Origin: Lysobacter soli
GTDB taxonomy: Bacteria; Pseudomonadota; Gammaproteobacteria; Xanthomonadales; Xanthomonadaceae
Direction of reading: 5' to 3'
DNA length: 64,000 nucleotides
Assembly: GCF_003382285.1 (NCBI RefSeq)
Contig: NZ_QTJR01000002.1
Location: forward strand, 310,001 to 374,000
The notes beneath the pieces were generated by a model. It was not told where the DNA came from and made no database searches. It was given only the letters and a program-made list of their open reading frames with translations. Below are positions 54,429-64,000 of this stretch, piece by piece. Positions within the stretch are counted from its first letter, which is position 1; each line of letters begins with the position of its first letter. Made by a program: the position numbers and the translations under genes.

Positions 54429-54797
54429 TCAGCGGATCAGAAAATCCTCGAGCTTCTTCCCCGCACTCGTCTGCGCCGCCAGCCAGCGCGGCTGCTTGCC
54501 CCGGCCGGCCCAGGTTTCGGACGGATTGGCCGGGTTGCGGTACTTCGGCGCGACGGACTTGCCGGCGTTCTTCGATACCTTGCGTGCCGGCGCCTTCGCC
54601 GCGCGCGCCGGAGCCGCCGGTGCCGCACCCCCGAACAGTTCGCCGATGCTGTAACCCTCGGCCTTCGCCAGCTGCGTGAGTTTCTTGCGCACCACGGCGA
54701 TCGGCTTGCGCTTGCTGAGCGTGGTCTTGCGCTTCTTCGCCTGGCTGATCAGCGCGTCGAGTTCCTTCGCGGAGAGGGAATCGAGATTGATCGACAT
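54429..54797 (-). CDS. H-NS family nucleoid protein
   Basis: A 122-residue basic protein. An N-terminal helical oligomerisation part (LDSLSAKELDALISQAKKRK) leads through an alanine/lysine-rich linker to the C-terminal DNA-binding core KYRNPANPSETWAGRGKQPRWL, the xanthomonad form of the TWTGRGRxP motif. It should silence AT-richer DNA, such as acquired genes. A perfect-looking CCGGAGG ribosome site lies before the ATG. The LPS locus in this window is an obvious potential target; that is inference. Confidence 0.92.
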   Translation of the reverse strand: MSINLDSLSAKELDALISQAKKRKTTLSKRKPIAVVRKKLTQLAKAEGYSIGELFGGAAPAAPARAAKAPARKVSKNAGKSVAPKYRNPANPSETWAGRGKQPRWLAAQTSAGKKLEDFLIR

Positions 54798-54925
54798 AAA
54801 ACCTCCGGAGCGTGCGGGATATCGGGGGAATGATCGGCCGTCGATGCGGCGGACTCCCGATGATAGTCGCCGGCATCCGGCGGCGTAAACGCGAAGGCCT
54901 TTCCCCGGATTCCACCCTGACCCAA

Positions 54926-54949
54926 CCCTCTCCCGGAAGCGGGAGAGGG
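54926..54949. repeat. intergenic palindrome, REP-like
   Basis: CCCTCTCCCG and CGGGAGAGGG pair perfectly around GAAG, in the 178-bp gap between the H-NS-like gene and proS. Same family as the palindromes at 7370 and 62489. The rest of the gap shows nothing. Confidence 0.65.
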
Positions 54950-54975
54950 CCGTGCAGCGTGGTCGTATGCCGCGC

Positions 54976-56688
<1,713 letters not shown>

Positions 56689-56772
56689 CGGCGTGGGGCT
56701 TTCGAACGTAGGGAAGCGGCCATTCTGCCATGCGTTCCCGGAGCTGCCGGCTGGGCGAGCCCCACGAAAAGA

Positions 56773-56797
56773 CGAAGCCGGCCCTTGGCCGGCTTCG
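56773..56797 (-). terminator. terminator after the DUF4124 gene
   Basis: CGAAGCCGGCC and GGCCGGCTTCG pair over 11 bp around a 3-base loop; on the minus strand TCTTTTCG follows. It separates the DUF4124 gene from proS. Confidence 0.7.
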
Positions 56798-56829
56798 ATG
56801 CATTGCGTTGGCAGCGGGCTGTCGCCCGA

Positions 56830-57243
56830 TCAGGTACCGCTGGCGACCGCCGGACCGTCGCAGTATGTCTTGATCTGTGCTTCCGCCAGTGCGGTGCGGT
56901 TGGCGCGTTCGGTCTGGTTGAGATTGCGGTCGGGCTTGCCGTCCTTGTCCTCGTCGATGGTGACGTCACCGGCACCCTGCAGCACGGTCAGGTTGCTGCG
57001 CGCATTGGTGCAGTTGGCATTGGCGACTGGCTTGGCGGCGGGCTGCGCGGCCTGCGCGGGTGCGGCGCCCTTGTCGGCCAGGTTGCGACCCTTGATGTTC
57101 TGGTCCGGCGGCGGGGCATCCGAGTAATGCGTGACGCCCTTGGCGTCCTTCCACTGGTAGACCTTGGCGGCGAAGGCCGGGGTGGCCAGGAGCAGGCTCA
57201 GGCCGGCGACGAGGCCGGGCAGCAGGCGGACGAGCTTGGACAT
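56830..57243 (-). CDS. DUF4124 domain secreted protein
   Basis: A 137-residue protein with a signal peptide (MSKLVRLLPGLVAGLSLLLA, cleavage after AFA) and a DUF4124 domain: VYQWKDAKGVTHYSDAPPPD. The mature tail holds two cysteines and a TERANRTALAEAQIKTYCDG segment. Function unknown. The ATG at 57243 is used because the signal peptide begins there; the frame is open for 31 more codons. Confidence 0.85.
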   Translation of the reverse strand: MSKLVRLLPGLVAGLSLLLATPAFAAKVYQWKDAKGVTHYSDAPPPDQNIKGRNLADKGAAPAQAAQPAAKPVANANCTNARSNLTVLQGAGDVTIDEDKDGKPDRNLNQTERANRTALAEAQIKTYCDGPAVASGT

Positions 57244-57409
57244 GCGGGGCTCCGGGCACGGAAGGGCGGGGGATTGCCGCGATTGCAGCACCGCGCCCGG
57301 CCGCAGGCAAGCGCCGCGTGACGGCAGCGTCGACATATGTGGAGCCGGTCTCGTTGTCGGGGCGACCGGCCCGGCGGTCCGGGAATGCCGGGCGGCGCGC
57401 CGATGGACT

Positions 57410-57415
57410 TACACT
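57410..57415 (+). promoter_or_regulatory. possible -10 for pssA-holD-rimI
   Basis: TACACT 34 bp before the pssA ATG, in otherwise GC-rich sequence. No clear -35. Confidence 0.3.
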
Positions 57416-57449
57416 TTCCTGTCGCGGTCCGCCGCTTCCCCGATACGAC

Positions 57450-58244
57450 ATGCCGACTGCCCCCCACATGGACGAAACGCACCCGACCCCGCGCCCACGC
57501 AACCGCGGGATCTACCTGCTGCCCAACCTGTTCACCACCGGCGGCCTGTTCGCCGGGTTCTACGCGATCATCGCCGCCACCCAGGGCCGCTTCGACGACG
57601 CCTGCATCGCGGTGTTCGTCGCGGGGATCCTGGACGGACTGGACGGTCGCGTCGCCCGCCTGACCAACACGCAGAGCGAATTCGGCGTGCAGTACGACTC
57701 GCTGGCCGACCTGGTCAGCTTCGGCCTCGCCCCGGCGCTGGTGATGTATCACTGGGCGCTGCAGGAAATGCGGCTGGACGGCCCGATCCCCGGCAAGATC
57801 GGCTGGGTCGCGGCGTTCGTCTACGCCGCCTGCGCCGCGTTGCGGCTGGCGCGCTTCAACTCGCAGGTGGGCACGGTCGACAAGCGCTGGTTCATCGGAC
57901 TGGCGAGCCCGGCCGCCGCGGGGCTGGTCGCCAGCTTCGTATGGACCTGCCACGACCTTGGCTACACCGGCGAGCAGTTGCGGTATTTGGCCCTTGGCGT
58001 GACGGTCACGGCAGGCCTGCTGATGGTCAGCCGACTGCGCTATTTCAGCTTCAAGGGCGGCGGCCCGCGCCACGATCGCGTGCCGTTCCTGGCCATCGTC
58101 GTCGTGCTTGCGGTGCTGGTCGGCATCGCCATCGATCCGCCACGCGTGCTGCTGGCGATCGGTGCGCTCTACGCGCTGTCGGGGCCGGCCTACGCTGCGT
58201 TCCGCCGCGTGCGTCGTGCCCCGGTGTCCGAGGCTGCGCCATGA
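57450..58244 (+). CDS. pssA: CDP-diacylglycerol-serine O-phosphatidyltransferase
   Basis: A 264-residue integral membrane enzyme making phosphatidylserine, the precursor of phosphatidylethanolamine. The CDP-alcohol phosphatidyltransferase motif D-G-x2-A-R-x8-G-x3-D-x3-D is complete at about residues 62-84 (DGLDGRVARL ... FGVQYDSLAD). Several membrane segments and YLLPNLFTTGGLFAGFYAII identify the PssA/Bacillus-type subclass. ATG at 57450; an ATG six codons on (57468) is a second choice. The stop overlaps the next gene (ATGA). Confidence 0.92.
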   Translation: MPTAPHMDETHPTPRPRNRGIYLLPNLFTTGGLFAGFYAIIAATQGRFDDACIAVFVAGILDGLDGRVARLTNTQSEFGVQYDSLADLVSFGLAPALVMYHWALQEMRLDGPIPGKIGWVAAFVYAACAALRLARFNSQVGTVDKRWFIGLASPAAAGLVASFVWTCHDLGYTGEQLRYLALGVTVTAGLLMVSRLRYFSFKGGGPRHDRVPFLAIVVVLAVLVGIAIDPPRVLLAIGALYALSGPAYAAFRRVRRAPVSEAAP

Positions 58245-58636
58245 GCGAGCCGTGGACCGCCGAGCAGCGCGAGTGGCTGCAGGCCATGGGCCACACGGTG
58301 TGGTCCATCGCGCCGGCGGAGGCGCTCGCTGCCGAGCGGCCGCCGGAGTCGAACGAAGATCGCAGCCGCGACGATGCAGCGCCGTCGTCCGGCCCGCGCG
58401 GCGCCATGCGCGAAGCGGCGGCACTGCTGGCACGCGACGAGCGCCCCACGCGCGTGGCACCTGCGCGGCCTCAGGGGGACCGCCTCCTGCATGCACTGAT
58501 GCGCGCGGCCGGAGGCGCGGACGAAGCGAGCGTGATGCAACTCGCCGGCGACATCGCCGCGCTGCGCGGCAACGCATCTGCGAAGCGCGCGCTGTGGCCA
58601 CGTCTTCGCGCACTGCGCCGGACGTCGCGCGGATGA
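58241..58636 (+). CDS. holD: probable DNA polymerase III psi subunit (HolD-like)
   Basis: A 131-residue soluble protein. Its N terminus REWLQAMGHTVWSIAPAEAL resembles E. coli HolD (WQLQQLGITQWSL), and the C-terminal LRGNASAKRALWPRLRAL matches HolD's LRANPTARAALWQQI. It sits directly before rimI with an ATGA overlap, as holD does in E. coli. The middle is low-complexity and not comparable. Psi joins the clamp loader to chi (holC, also in this window at 62589) and to SSB. It is easy to leave as hypothetical; the identification is mine from motif and context, so moderately sure. Confidence 0.68.
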   Translation: MSEPWTAEQREWLQAMGHTVWSIAPAEALAAERPPESNEDRSRDDAAPSSGPRGAMREAAALLARDERPTRVAPARPQGDRLLHALMRAAGGADEASVMQLAGDIAALRGNASAKRALWPRLRALRRTSRG

Positions 58637-59127
58637 ACGCGCTGGCCTTCGACGCCGGCCAGCATCCGCTGCACGGCGCGCTGCGCCCGATGCGGGAGGA
58701 CGATCTCGATGCCGTTCACGCGGTGGAGATCCGCGCGTATGAATTCCCGTGGACGGTCGGCATTTTCCGCGACTGCCTGCGCGCCGATTACCCGGCGTGG
58801 GTGATGCAGCACGAAGGCCGCATCATCGGCTACTTCCTGATGAGCATCGCCGCCGACGAAGCGCACGTGCTCAACATCTGCATCGATCCGAACTTCCAGG
58901 GCCAGGGGCTGGGCCGGCAGTTGCTGCGTGCGCTGGTGCGCGTCGCGCGCGGCCGCAAGGCCGAACGCGTGTTCCTGGAAGTGCGCCCGTCCAATGCGGG
59001 TGCGATCGCGCTTTACCATTCGGAAGGTTTCAACGAGATCGGCCGGCGCCCGCGCTACTACCCGGCGCGCGACGGTCGCGAGGATGCGCTGGTGATGGCG
59101 ATCGAGCTGTTGCCGCCGGAAGATTGA
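58633..59127 (+). CDS. rimI: ribosomal protein bS18 alanine N-acetyltransferase
   Basis: A 164-residue GNAT enzyme acetylating the N-terminal alanine of ribosomal protein S18. EIRAYEFPWTVGIFRDCLRA, the acetyl-CoA loop FQGQGLGRQLLRAL and EVRPSNAGAIALYHSEGF are the RimI signature, with the late YYPARDGREDALVM. The ATG overlaps the holD-like stop (ATGA). Third gene of a pssA-holD-rimI unit. Confidence 0.93.
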   Translation: MNALAFDAGQHPLHGALRPMREDDLDAVHAVEIRAYEFPWTVGIFRDCLRADYPAWVMQHEGRIIGYFLMSIAADEAHVLNICIDPNFQGQGLGRQLLRALVRVARGRKAERVFLEVRPSNAGAIALYHSEGFNEIGRRPRYYPARDGREDALVMAIELLPPED

Positions 59128-59169
59128 GCGCGATTCGACGGACGTTCCACCGGACTGCAGGAGGCGGCG

Positions 59170-59637
59170 ATGGGGAAGGGCGGGGCGTTGGGATGGGGAT
59201 TGTGGTTCGCGCTGGCACCGCTGCACGCGGCCGGGCCGGCGCTGCCGGTGCCGGTCATCTGGGATTCGCCGGCCTGCGCGCATGAGCGCATCGCGGCGGT
59301 GGAGATCGACCTGGGCGAACGTCCGAGCGAGATCACGCGCGACGACAAGGTCCCGACGGTCGATTACGGCCGCGCGATGCGGCGACTGGCCGAAGCCGCC
59401 GCGGCGCAGGGCGGCAACGCCGTCGTGCTGCGGCAGCACCAGGGCGTGTACTTCACCCTCAACGGCAAGCGCAGCCGTGCGCCGGTATATGTGAAGCTGC
59501 GAGGCGCGGCGATCCGGCTGCCGGACGAGGCGTCGCAATGCACGCTGCGTCCGGTCGACGTGGCCGACCTGGAAGCGCTCTCGCGCAACGGCAAGCCGCA
59601 GAATGTGAGTTCGCGCGAGGCCTACGGCGAAAACTGA
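59170..59637 (+). CDS. small secreted protein of unknown function
   Basis: A 155-residue protein with an N-terminal signal-like segment (GGALGWGLWFALAPLHA) and then ACAHERIAAVEIDLGERP, a core with GNAVVLRQHQGVY and a C-terminal tail. The pattern of a cysteine, a helix with an AAAQGGNAVV strand and a second cysteine recalls YbjQ/RcsF-like envelope proteins, but this is only a resemblance. A GGAGG ribosome site lies before the ATG. Separated by 42 bp from rimI, so possibly the last gene of that unit. Confidence 0.65.
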   Translation: MGKGGALGWGLWFALAPLHAAGPALPVPVIWDSPACAHERIAAVEIDLGERPSEITRDDKVPTVDYGRAMRRLAEAAAAQGGNAVVLRQHQGVYFTLNGKRSRAPVYVKLRGAAIRLPDEASQCTLRPVDVADLEALSRNGKPQNVSSREAYGEN

Positions 59638-59649
59638 TCGCCCTGAGGA

Positions 59650-59677
59650 CGAAAGGCGCCGGTAACGGCGCCTTTCG
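59650..59677. terminator. bidirectional terminator
   Basis: CGAAAGGCGCCG and CGGCGCCTTTCG pair over 12 bp around GTAA. It closes both the convergent small secreted-protein gene and valS. The T run is short. Confidence 0.7.
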
Positions 59678-59683
59678 TGACCT

Positions 59684-62467
59684 TTACGCGAGCTTGGCGC
59701 GCTGTTCGGCCAGCGCTTCGCGCTGCAGGTTCCAGTCGGCCAGGCGCTTGCGCTCCTGCTCGACGACCGCCGGCGGTGCGTTGGCGACGAAGGTTTCGCT
59801 CGCCAGCTTGTTGTGGCACTTGGCGATCTCGCCTTCGACGCGCTTGAGTTCCTTCTCCAGCCGCGCGCGTTCGGCGCCGAGGTCGACCAGGCCTTCCAGC
59901 GGCACGAACAGCTTCAATTCTCCGACCAGCGCGGTGGCCGAAGCTGGTGCGGCGCTTGCGTCGTCGAGCACCGTGATGCCGTCCAGGCGCGTCAGGAAGC
60001 GCAGCTGCGAATCGAAACGCGCGACGCGTTCGCGATCGCTCGCGCTGCAATCGGCTACCAGCAGCGGCACGGTCTTCGAGGGCGCGACGTTGAGCTCGCT
60101 GCGGATCTTGCGCAGCGACGTGACCATCGCCTTGAGCCATTCGACATCGCCTTCGGCCGCGGCGTAGTCCTGCCCGGCGAAGTCCGATGCCTGCGGGTAC
60201 GGGCGCAGCATGATCGTCTTTTCGCTGACGCCGAGCTTCGGCGCGACCTGCTGCCACAGTTCCTCGGTCACGAACGGGATCAGCGGATGCAGCAGCGACA
60301 GCAGGCGTTCGAGCACGAACAGCAGCGTGTGGCGCGTGCTGTTCGCGGCGATGGCGTCCTCGCCCTGCAGCGCGGGTTTTGCCAGTTCGACGAACCAGTC
60401 GCAGAACTCGTTCCACGCGAACTCGTACAGCGCCTGCGACAGCAGGTCGAAGCGGTAGCCGGCGAAATGCTGCTCGGCTTCGGCGGCGACCTTCGCCAGG
60501 CGCGAGAGGATCCAGCGCTCGGCGTCGGTCTTCGGGTCGGGGACGCCGATGAAGTTCGCGCCTTCGGTGTTCATCAACACGAAGCGCGTGGCGTTCCACA
60601 GCTTGTTGCAGAAATTCTTGTAGCCCTCGGCGCGGCCGAGGTCGAACTTGATGTCGCGACCGTGCGTGGCCAGCGCGGCGATGGTGAAGCGCAGCGCGTC
60701 GGCGCCGAAGGCGGGGATGCCGTCCGGGAATTCCTTGCGCGTGGCCTTCTCGATCTTCTCGGCCATCTTCGGCTGCATGAGGCCGCCGGTGCGCTTGGCG
60801 ACCAGGTCGTCCAGCGAGATGCCGTCGATCAGGTCCAGCGGATCGAGCACGTTGCCCTTGGACTTGGACATCTTCTGGCCGTGCGAATCACGGATCAGGC
60901 CGGTGACATAGACGTCGCGGAACGGCACGCGGCCGGTGAACTGGTCGGTCGCCATGATCATGCGCGCGACCCAGAAGAAGATGATGTCGAAGCCGGTGAC
61001 CAGCACGCTCGACGGCACATAGCGATCGAAGCCGCGCTCGGCCATGGCCTGCTCGTCCGGCCAGCCCATCGTCGAGAACGGCCACAGCTGCGAGGAGAAC
61101 CACGTCTCCAGCACGTCGCTGTCCTGCGAAAGCGTCACGTTCGAGCCAAGGCCCTGCTTTGCGCGCACTTCCTCCTCGGTGCGGCCGACGTAGATCTTGC
61201 CGTCGTCGTCGTACCAGGCCGGGATGCGGTGGCCCCACCACAGCTGGCGGCTGATGCACCAGTCCTGGATGTTTTCCATCCAGTGGCGGTAGGTGTTGAT
61301 CCAGTTCGCCGGGACGAACTTCACGTCGCCCTTCTCGACCAGCTCGAGCCCGCGCGCGGCAAGCCCGTCCATCTTCACGAACCACTGGTCGGTGAGGTAC
61401 GGCTCGATCACTTGGCCGGTGCGATCGCCGCGCGGAACCTGCAGCTTGTGCGGCTTGGTCTCGACCAGGCGTCCTTCGGCCTCCAGATCGACGAGCACGA
61501 CCTTGCGCGCTTCGTAGCGGTCCAGGCCGCGGTACTTCTCCGGCGCGTTCTCGTTCACCGCCGCGGTCGGGGTGAAGATGTTGATCAGCTCGAGGTTGTG
61601 GCGCTGGCCGACGGCGTAGTCGTTGAAATCGTGCGCGGGCGTGACCTTCACCACGCCGGTGCCGAATTCGCGATCGACGTAATCGTCGGCGATGACCGGG
61701 ATTTCGCGGCCGGTGAGCGGCAGCGTGACGGTCCTGCCGATGAGGTGCGTGTAGCGTTCGTCCTGCGGATGCACCATCACGGCGACGTCGCCGAGCATCG
61801 TTTCCGGGCGCGTCGTGGCGACGGTGAGTTCGCCGCTGCCGTCGGTCAGCGGATAGCTGATCGACCACAGGAAGCCGTCTTCCTCCTCGTTGACGACTTC
61901 GAGGTCGGAGATCGCGGTCTTCAGCACCGGATCCCAGTTGACCAGGCGCTGGCCGCGGTAGATCAGGCCGTCCTCGTACAGGCGCACGAAGGCTTCGATG
62001 ACCGCGTTGGCAGCCATCGGATCCATGGTGAAGACGCTGCGCGACCAGTCGCCCGACGCGCCGATGCGGCGCATCTGCTTCTCGATGGTGTCGCCGGACT
62101 GCTGCTTCCACTCCCAGACCTTGGCGATGAAGCCGTCGCGACCGAGCGAGTCGCGCGTCTCGCCCGCGCCTTCGGCGGCGAGGTTGCGCGAGACCACCAT
62201 TTCCGTCGCGATGCCCGCGTGGTCGGTGCCCATCTGCCACAGCGTGTCGTAGCCGCGCATGCGGTGGTAGCGGATCAGCGCGTCCATCAGCGTGTGCTGG
62301 AACGCGTGGCCCATGTGCAGCGTGCCGGTGACGTTCGGCGGCGGCAGCAGGATCGAATACGGCTCGCCTTCGCCGCGCGGCTGGAATACGCCGCTGGATT
62401 CCCACTCCTGGTAGAGGCGGGTTTCGAACTGCTTGGGATCGTAGGAGGAGGCGAGGGTGTGGGTCAT
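59684..62467 (-). CDS. valS: valine-tRNA ligase
   Basis: A 927-residue class Ia synthetase. The HIGH-type motif is HMGH at residues 51-54 in [14 protein letters not shown], the KMSKS loop KMSKSKGN near 530; the CP1 editing domain contains [10 protein letters not shown] and the C-terminal coiled coil (about 860-927) has [17 protein letters not shown]. It charges valine and edits threonine. The downstream neighbours pepA-holC precede it on the same strand, as in E. coli. ATG at 62467. Confidence 0.97.
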   Translation of the reverse strand: MTHTLASSYDPKQFETRLYQEWESSGVFQPRGEGEPYSILLPPPNVTGTLHMGHAFQHTLMDALIRYHRMRGYDTLWQMGTDHAGIATEMVVSRNLAAEGAGETRDSLGRDGFIAKVWEWKQQSGDTIEKQMRRIGASGDWSRSVFTMDPMAANAVIEAFVRLYEDGLIYRGQRLVNWDPVLKTAISDLEVVNEEEDGFLWSISYPLTDGSGELTVATTRPETMLGDVAVMVHPQDERYTHLIGRTVTLPLTGREIPVIADDYVDREFGTGVVKVTPAHDFNDYAVGQRHNLELINIFTPTAAVNENAPEKYRGLDRYEARKVVLVDLEAEGRLVETKPHKLQVPRGDRTGQVIEPYLTDQWFVKMDGLAARGLELVEKGDVKFVPANWINTYRHWMENIQDWCISRQLWWGHRIPAWYDDDGKIYVGRTEEEVRAKQGLGSNVTLSQDSDVLETWFSSQLWPFSTMGWPDEQAMAERGFDRYVPSSVLVTGFDIIFFWVARMIMATDQFTGRVPFRDVYVTGLIRDSHGQKMSKSKGNVLDPLDLIDGISLDDLVAKRTGGLMQPKMAEKIEKATRKEFPDGIPAFGADALRFTIAALATHGRDIKFDLGRAEGYKNFCNKLWNATRFVLMNTEGANFIGVPDPKTDAERWILSRLAKVAAEAEQHFAGYRFDLLSQALYEFAWNEFCDWFVELAKPALQGEDAIAANSTRHTLLFVLERLLSLLHPLIPFVTEELWQQVAPKLGVSEKTIMLRPYPQASDFAGQDYAAAEGDVEWLKAMVTSLRKIRSELNVAPSKTVPLLVADCSASDRERVARFDSQLRFLTRLDGITVLDDASAAPASATALVGELKLFVPLEGLVDLGAERARLEKELKRVEGEIAKCHNKLASETFVANAPPAVVEQERKRLADWNLQREALAEQRAKLA

Positions 62468-62488
62468 GACGTCTTGATCGAGTGGTTA

Positions 62489-62588
62489 CCCCTCTCCCGC
62501 TTGCGGAAGAGGGTCGGGGTGAGGGCGGCAGCGACGGCTGCCCTCATCCGCCCTTGGGGCACCTTCTCCCGCAAGCGGGAGAAGGGAA
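62489..62588. repeat. composite REP-like palindromic element
   Basis: The whole valS-holC gap is built of stems. CCTCTCCCGC/GCGGAAGAGG (62491-62512) and CCTTCTCCCGC/GCGGGAGAAGG (62562-62585, perfect 11-bp stem) flank a central GAGGGC ... GCCCTC stem. This type of repeat is common between xanthomonad genes. Confidence 0.7.
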
Positions 62589-63011
62589 TCACATGTCGTA
62601 CTTCTTCAGTTCCAGCCCGCGCGACTGGTACTGCTTCCAGCGCTCGCGCAGCGGGCCGCGCGCGCTGTCGTCGGCCGGTACGACTTCCAGCACGCGGTCG
62701 AAGGTGCCGTTGACCGGCTCGTCGCGCAGGTTGATCACCAGCGCGCGCATCGGCGTGTCGGCCTCCGGCGTGGCGATGAGGACCGGCGTGAGCTCGTCCT
62801 CCTCGTCTCCGGCGAGCTGGTGCGGGATGTACGCGTCGGCGTCGAACTCCCACAGCAGTTCGTCCAGGCGCTGCGCCTGTTCGTCGTCGCGCGCCAGCAC
62901 CAGGGTCCACAGGTTGGCGTCGTGCGCCTTGCGCGCCAGTTCGCACACCAGCAGGAGCGGTTCCTCGCGGAACCGGTCCTTCTGGATCAGGTAGAAATCG
63001 GCGCGTGCCAC
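62589..63011 (-). CDS. holC: DNA polymerase III subunit chi
   Basis: A 140-residue clamp-loader accessory protein that binds SSB and psi. MARADFYLIQKDRFREEPLLLVCELARKA, LDELLWEFDADAYIPHQLAGD and the final PLRERWKQYQSRGLELKKYDM are chi features. It lies between pepA and valS, as in E. coli, 4 bp after pepA. A HolD-like partner is encoded at 58241. Confidence 0.94.
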   Translation of the reverse strand: MARADFYLIQKDRFREEPLLLVCELARKAHDANLWTLVLARDDEQAQRLDELLWEFDADAYIPHQLAGDEEDELTPVLIATPEADTPMRALVINLRDEPVNGTFDRVLEVVPADDSARGPLRERWKQYQSRGLELKKYDM

Positions 63012-63015
63012 GCGG

Positions 63016-64000
<985 letters not shown>

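Noticed and set aside
59813-62713. Very long open frame (966 codons) on the plus strand
   Set aside because: It lies antisense to valS; the valS protein is unmistakable and the plus-strand translation is Arg/Ala/Val/Asp-rich without motifs, as expected for the opposite strand of high-GC coding DNA.

Overview
The window looks like a chromosomal segment from a high-GC gammaproteobacterium of the Xanthomonadaceae/Lysobacteraceae (Lysobacter- or Luteimonas-like). Supporting evidence is the Clp-type CRP homologue, the xanthomonad-type SpeD, the arrangement metB - LPS genes - etfA/etfB - xanB, an lpsI/lpsJ-type CoA-transferase pair, and the pepA-holC-valS and holD-rimI gene orders. Exact genus is inference; no rRNA gene is present. 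I see no phage, integrase, IS element or CRISPR array.

0-16.6 kb, housekeeping: a zinc-ribbon gene fragment, a GNAT acetyltransferase, clp, speD, coq7, a glcF-like Fe-S protein, rplM-rpsI, tRNA-Gln(CUG), a fumarylacetoacetase-family hydrolase with maiA, a PilU-type ATPase, a lipoprotein/OmpA-like pair, a DUF465 gene after a structured 388-bp intergenic region, cbs, a 2OG-Fe(II) oxygenase, a sulfotransferase-like gene, galE and metB.

16.6-38.1 kb, O-antigen/LPS locus: flanked by metB and etfA, the known hypervariable LPS site of xanthomonads. It holds two complete ABC exporters (Wzm/Wzt). The first Wzt is followed by a sulfotransferase-coiled-coil protein and the second by a methyltransferase-coiled-coil protein. 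Other genes are a five-part 1396-residue glycosyltransferase, a tandem GT2 protein, a large polytopic membrane protein, an SMR-like small membrane protein, a GtrB/DPM-like polyprenol-phosphate glycosyltransferase, further methyltransferases and a lipoprotein. The 18.5-26.1 kb part looks lower in GC than its surroundings and was probably acquired separately. At the etfA edge lies a broken HAD/UbiA-type gene.

38.1-49.3 kb: etfAB, bifunctional xanB (GDP-mannose supply), a methyltransferase/ATP-grasp pair, two CoA-transferase subunits, a second WbsX-RgpF protein, ETF-ubiquinone oxidoreductase and alkB. ETF, ETF-QO and CoA-transferase form an acyl-CoA/electron-transfer set; xanB and galE supply sugar nucleotides to the LPS locus.

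49.3-64 kb: an Mla-like lipid transport operon (STAS-MlaE, MlaF, MCE protein, lipoprotein), a ThrE-type exporter, an H-NS-like protein, proS, a DUF4124 protein, pssA, a probable unannotated holD, rimI, a small secreted protein, valS, holC and the 3' part of pepA. Intergenic palindromes of a REP-like family occur at three places. Starts were chosen from ribosome sites, 4-bp stop/start overlaps, or family length; several genes appear to be leaderless.
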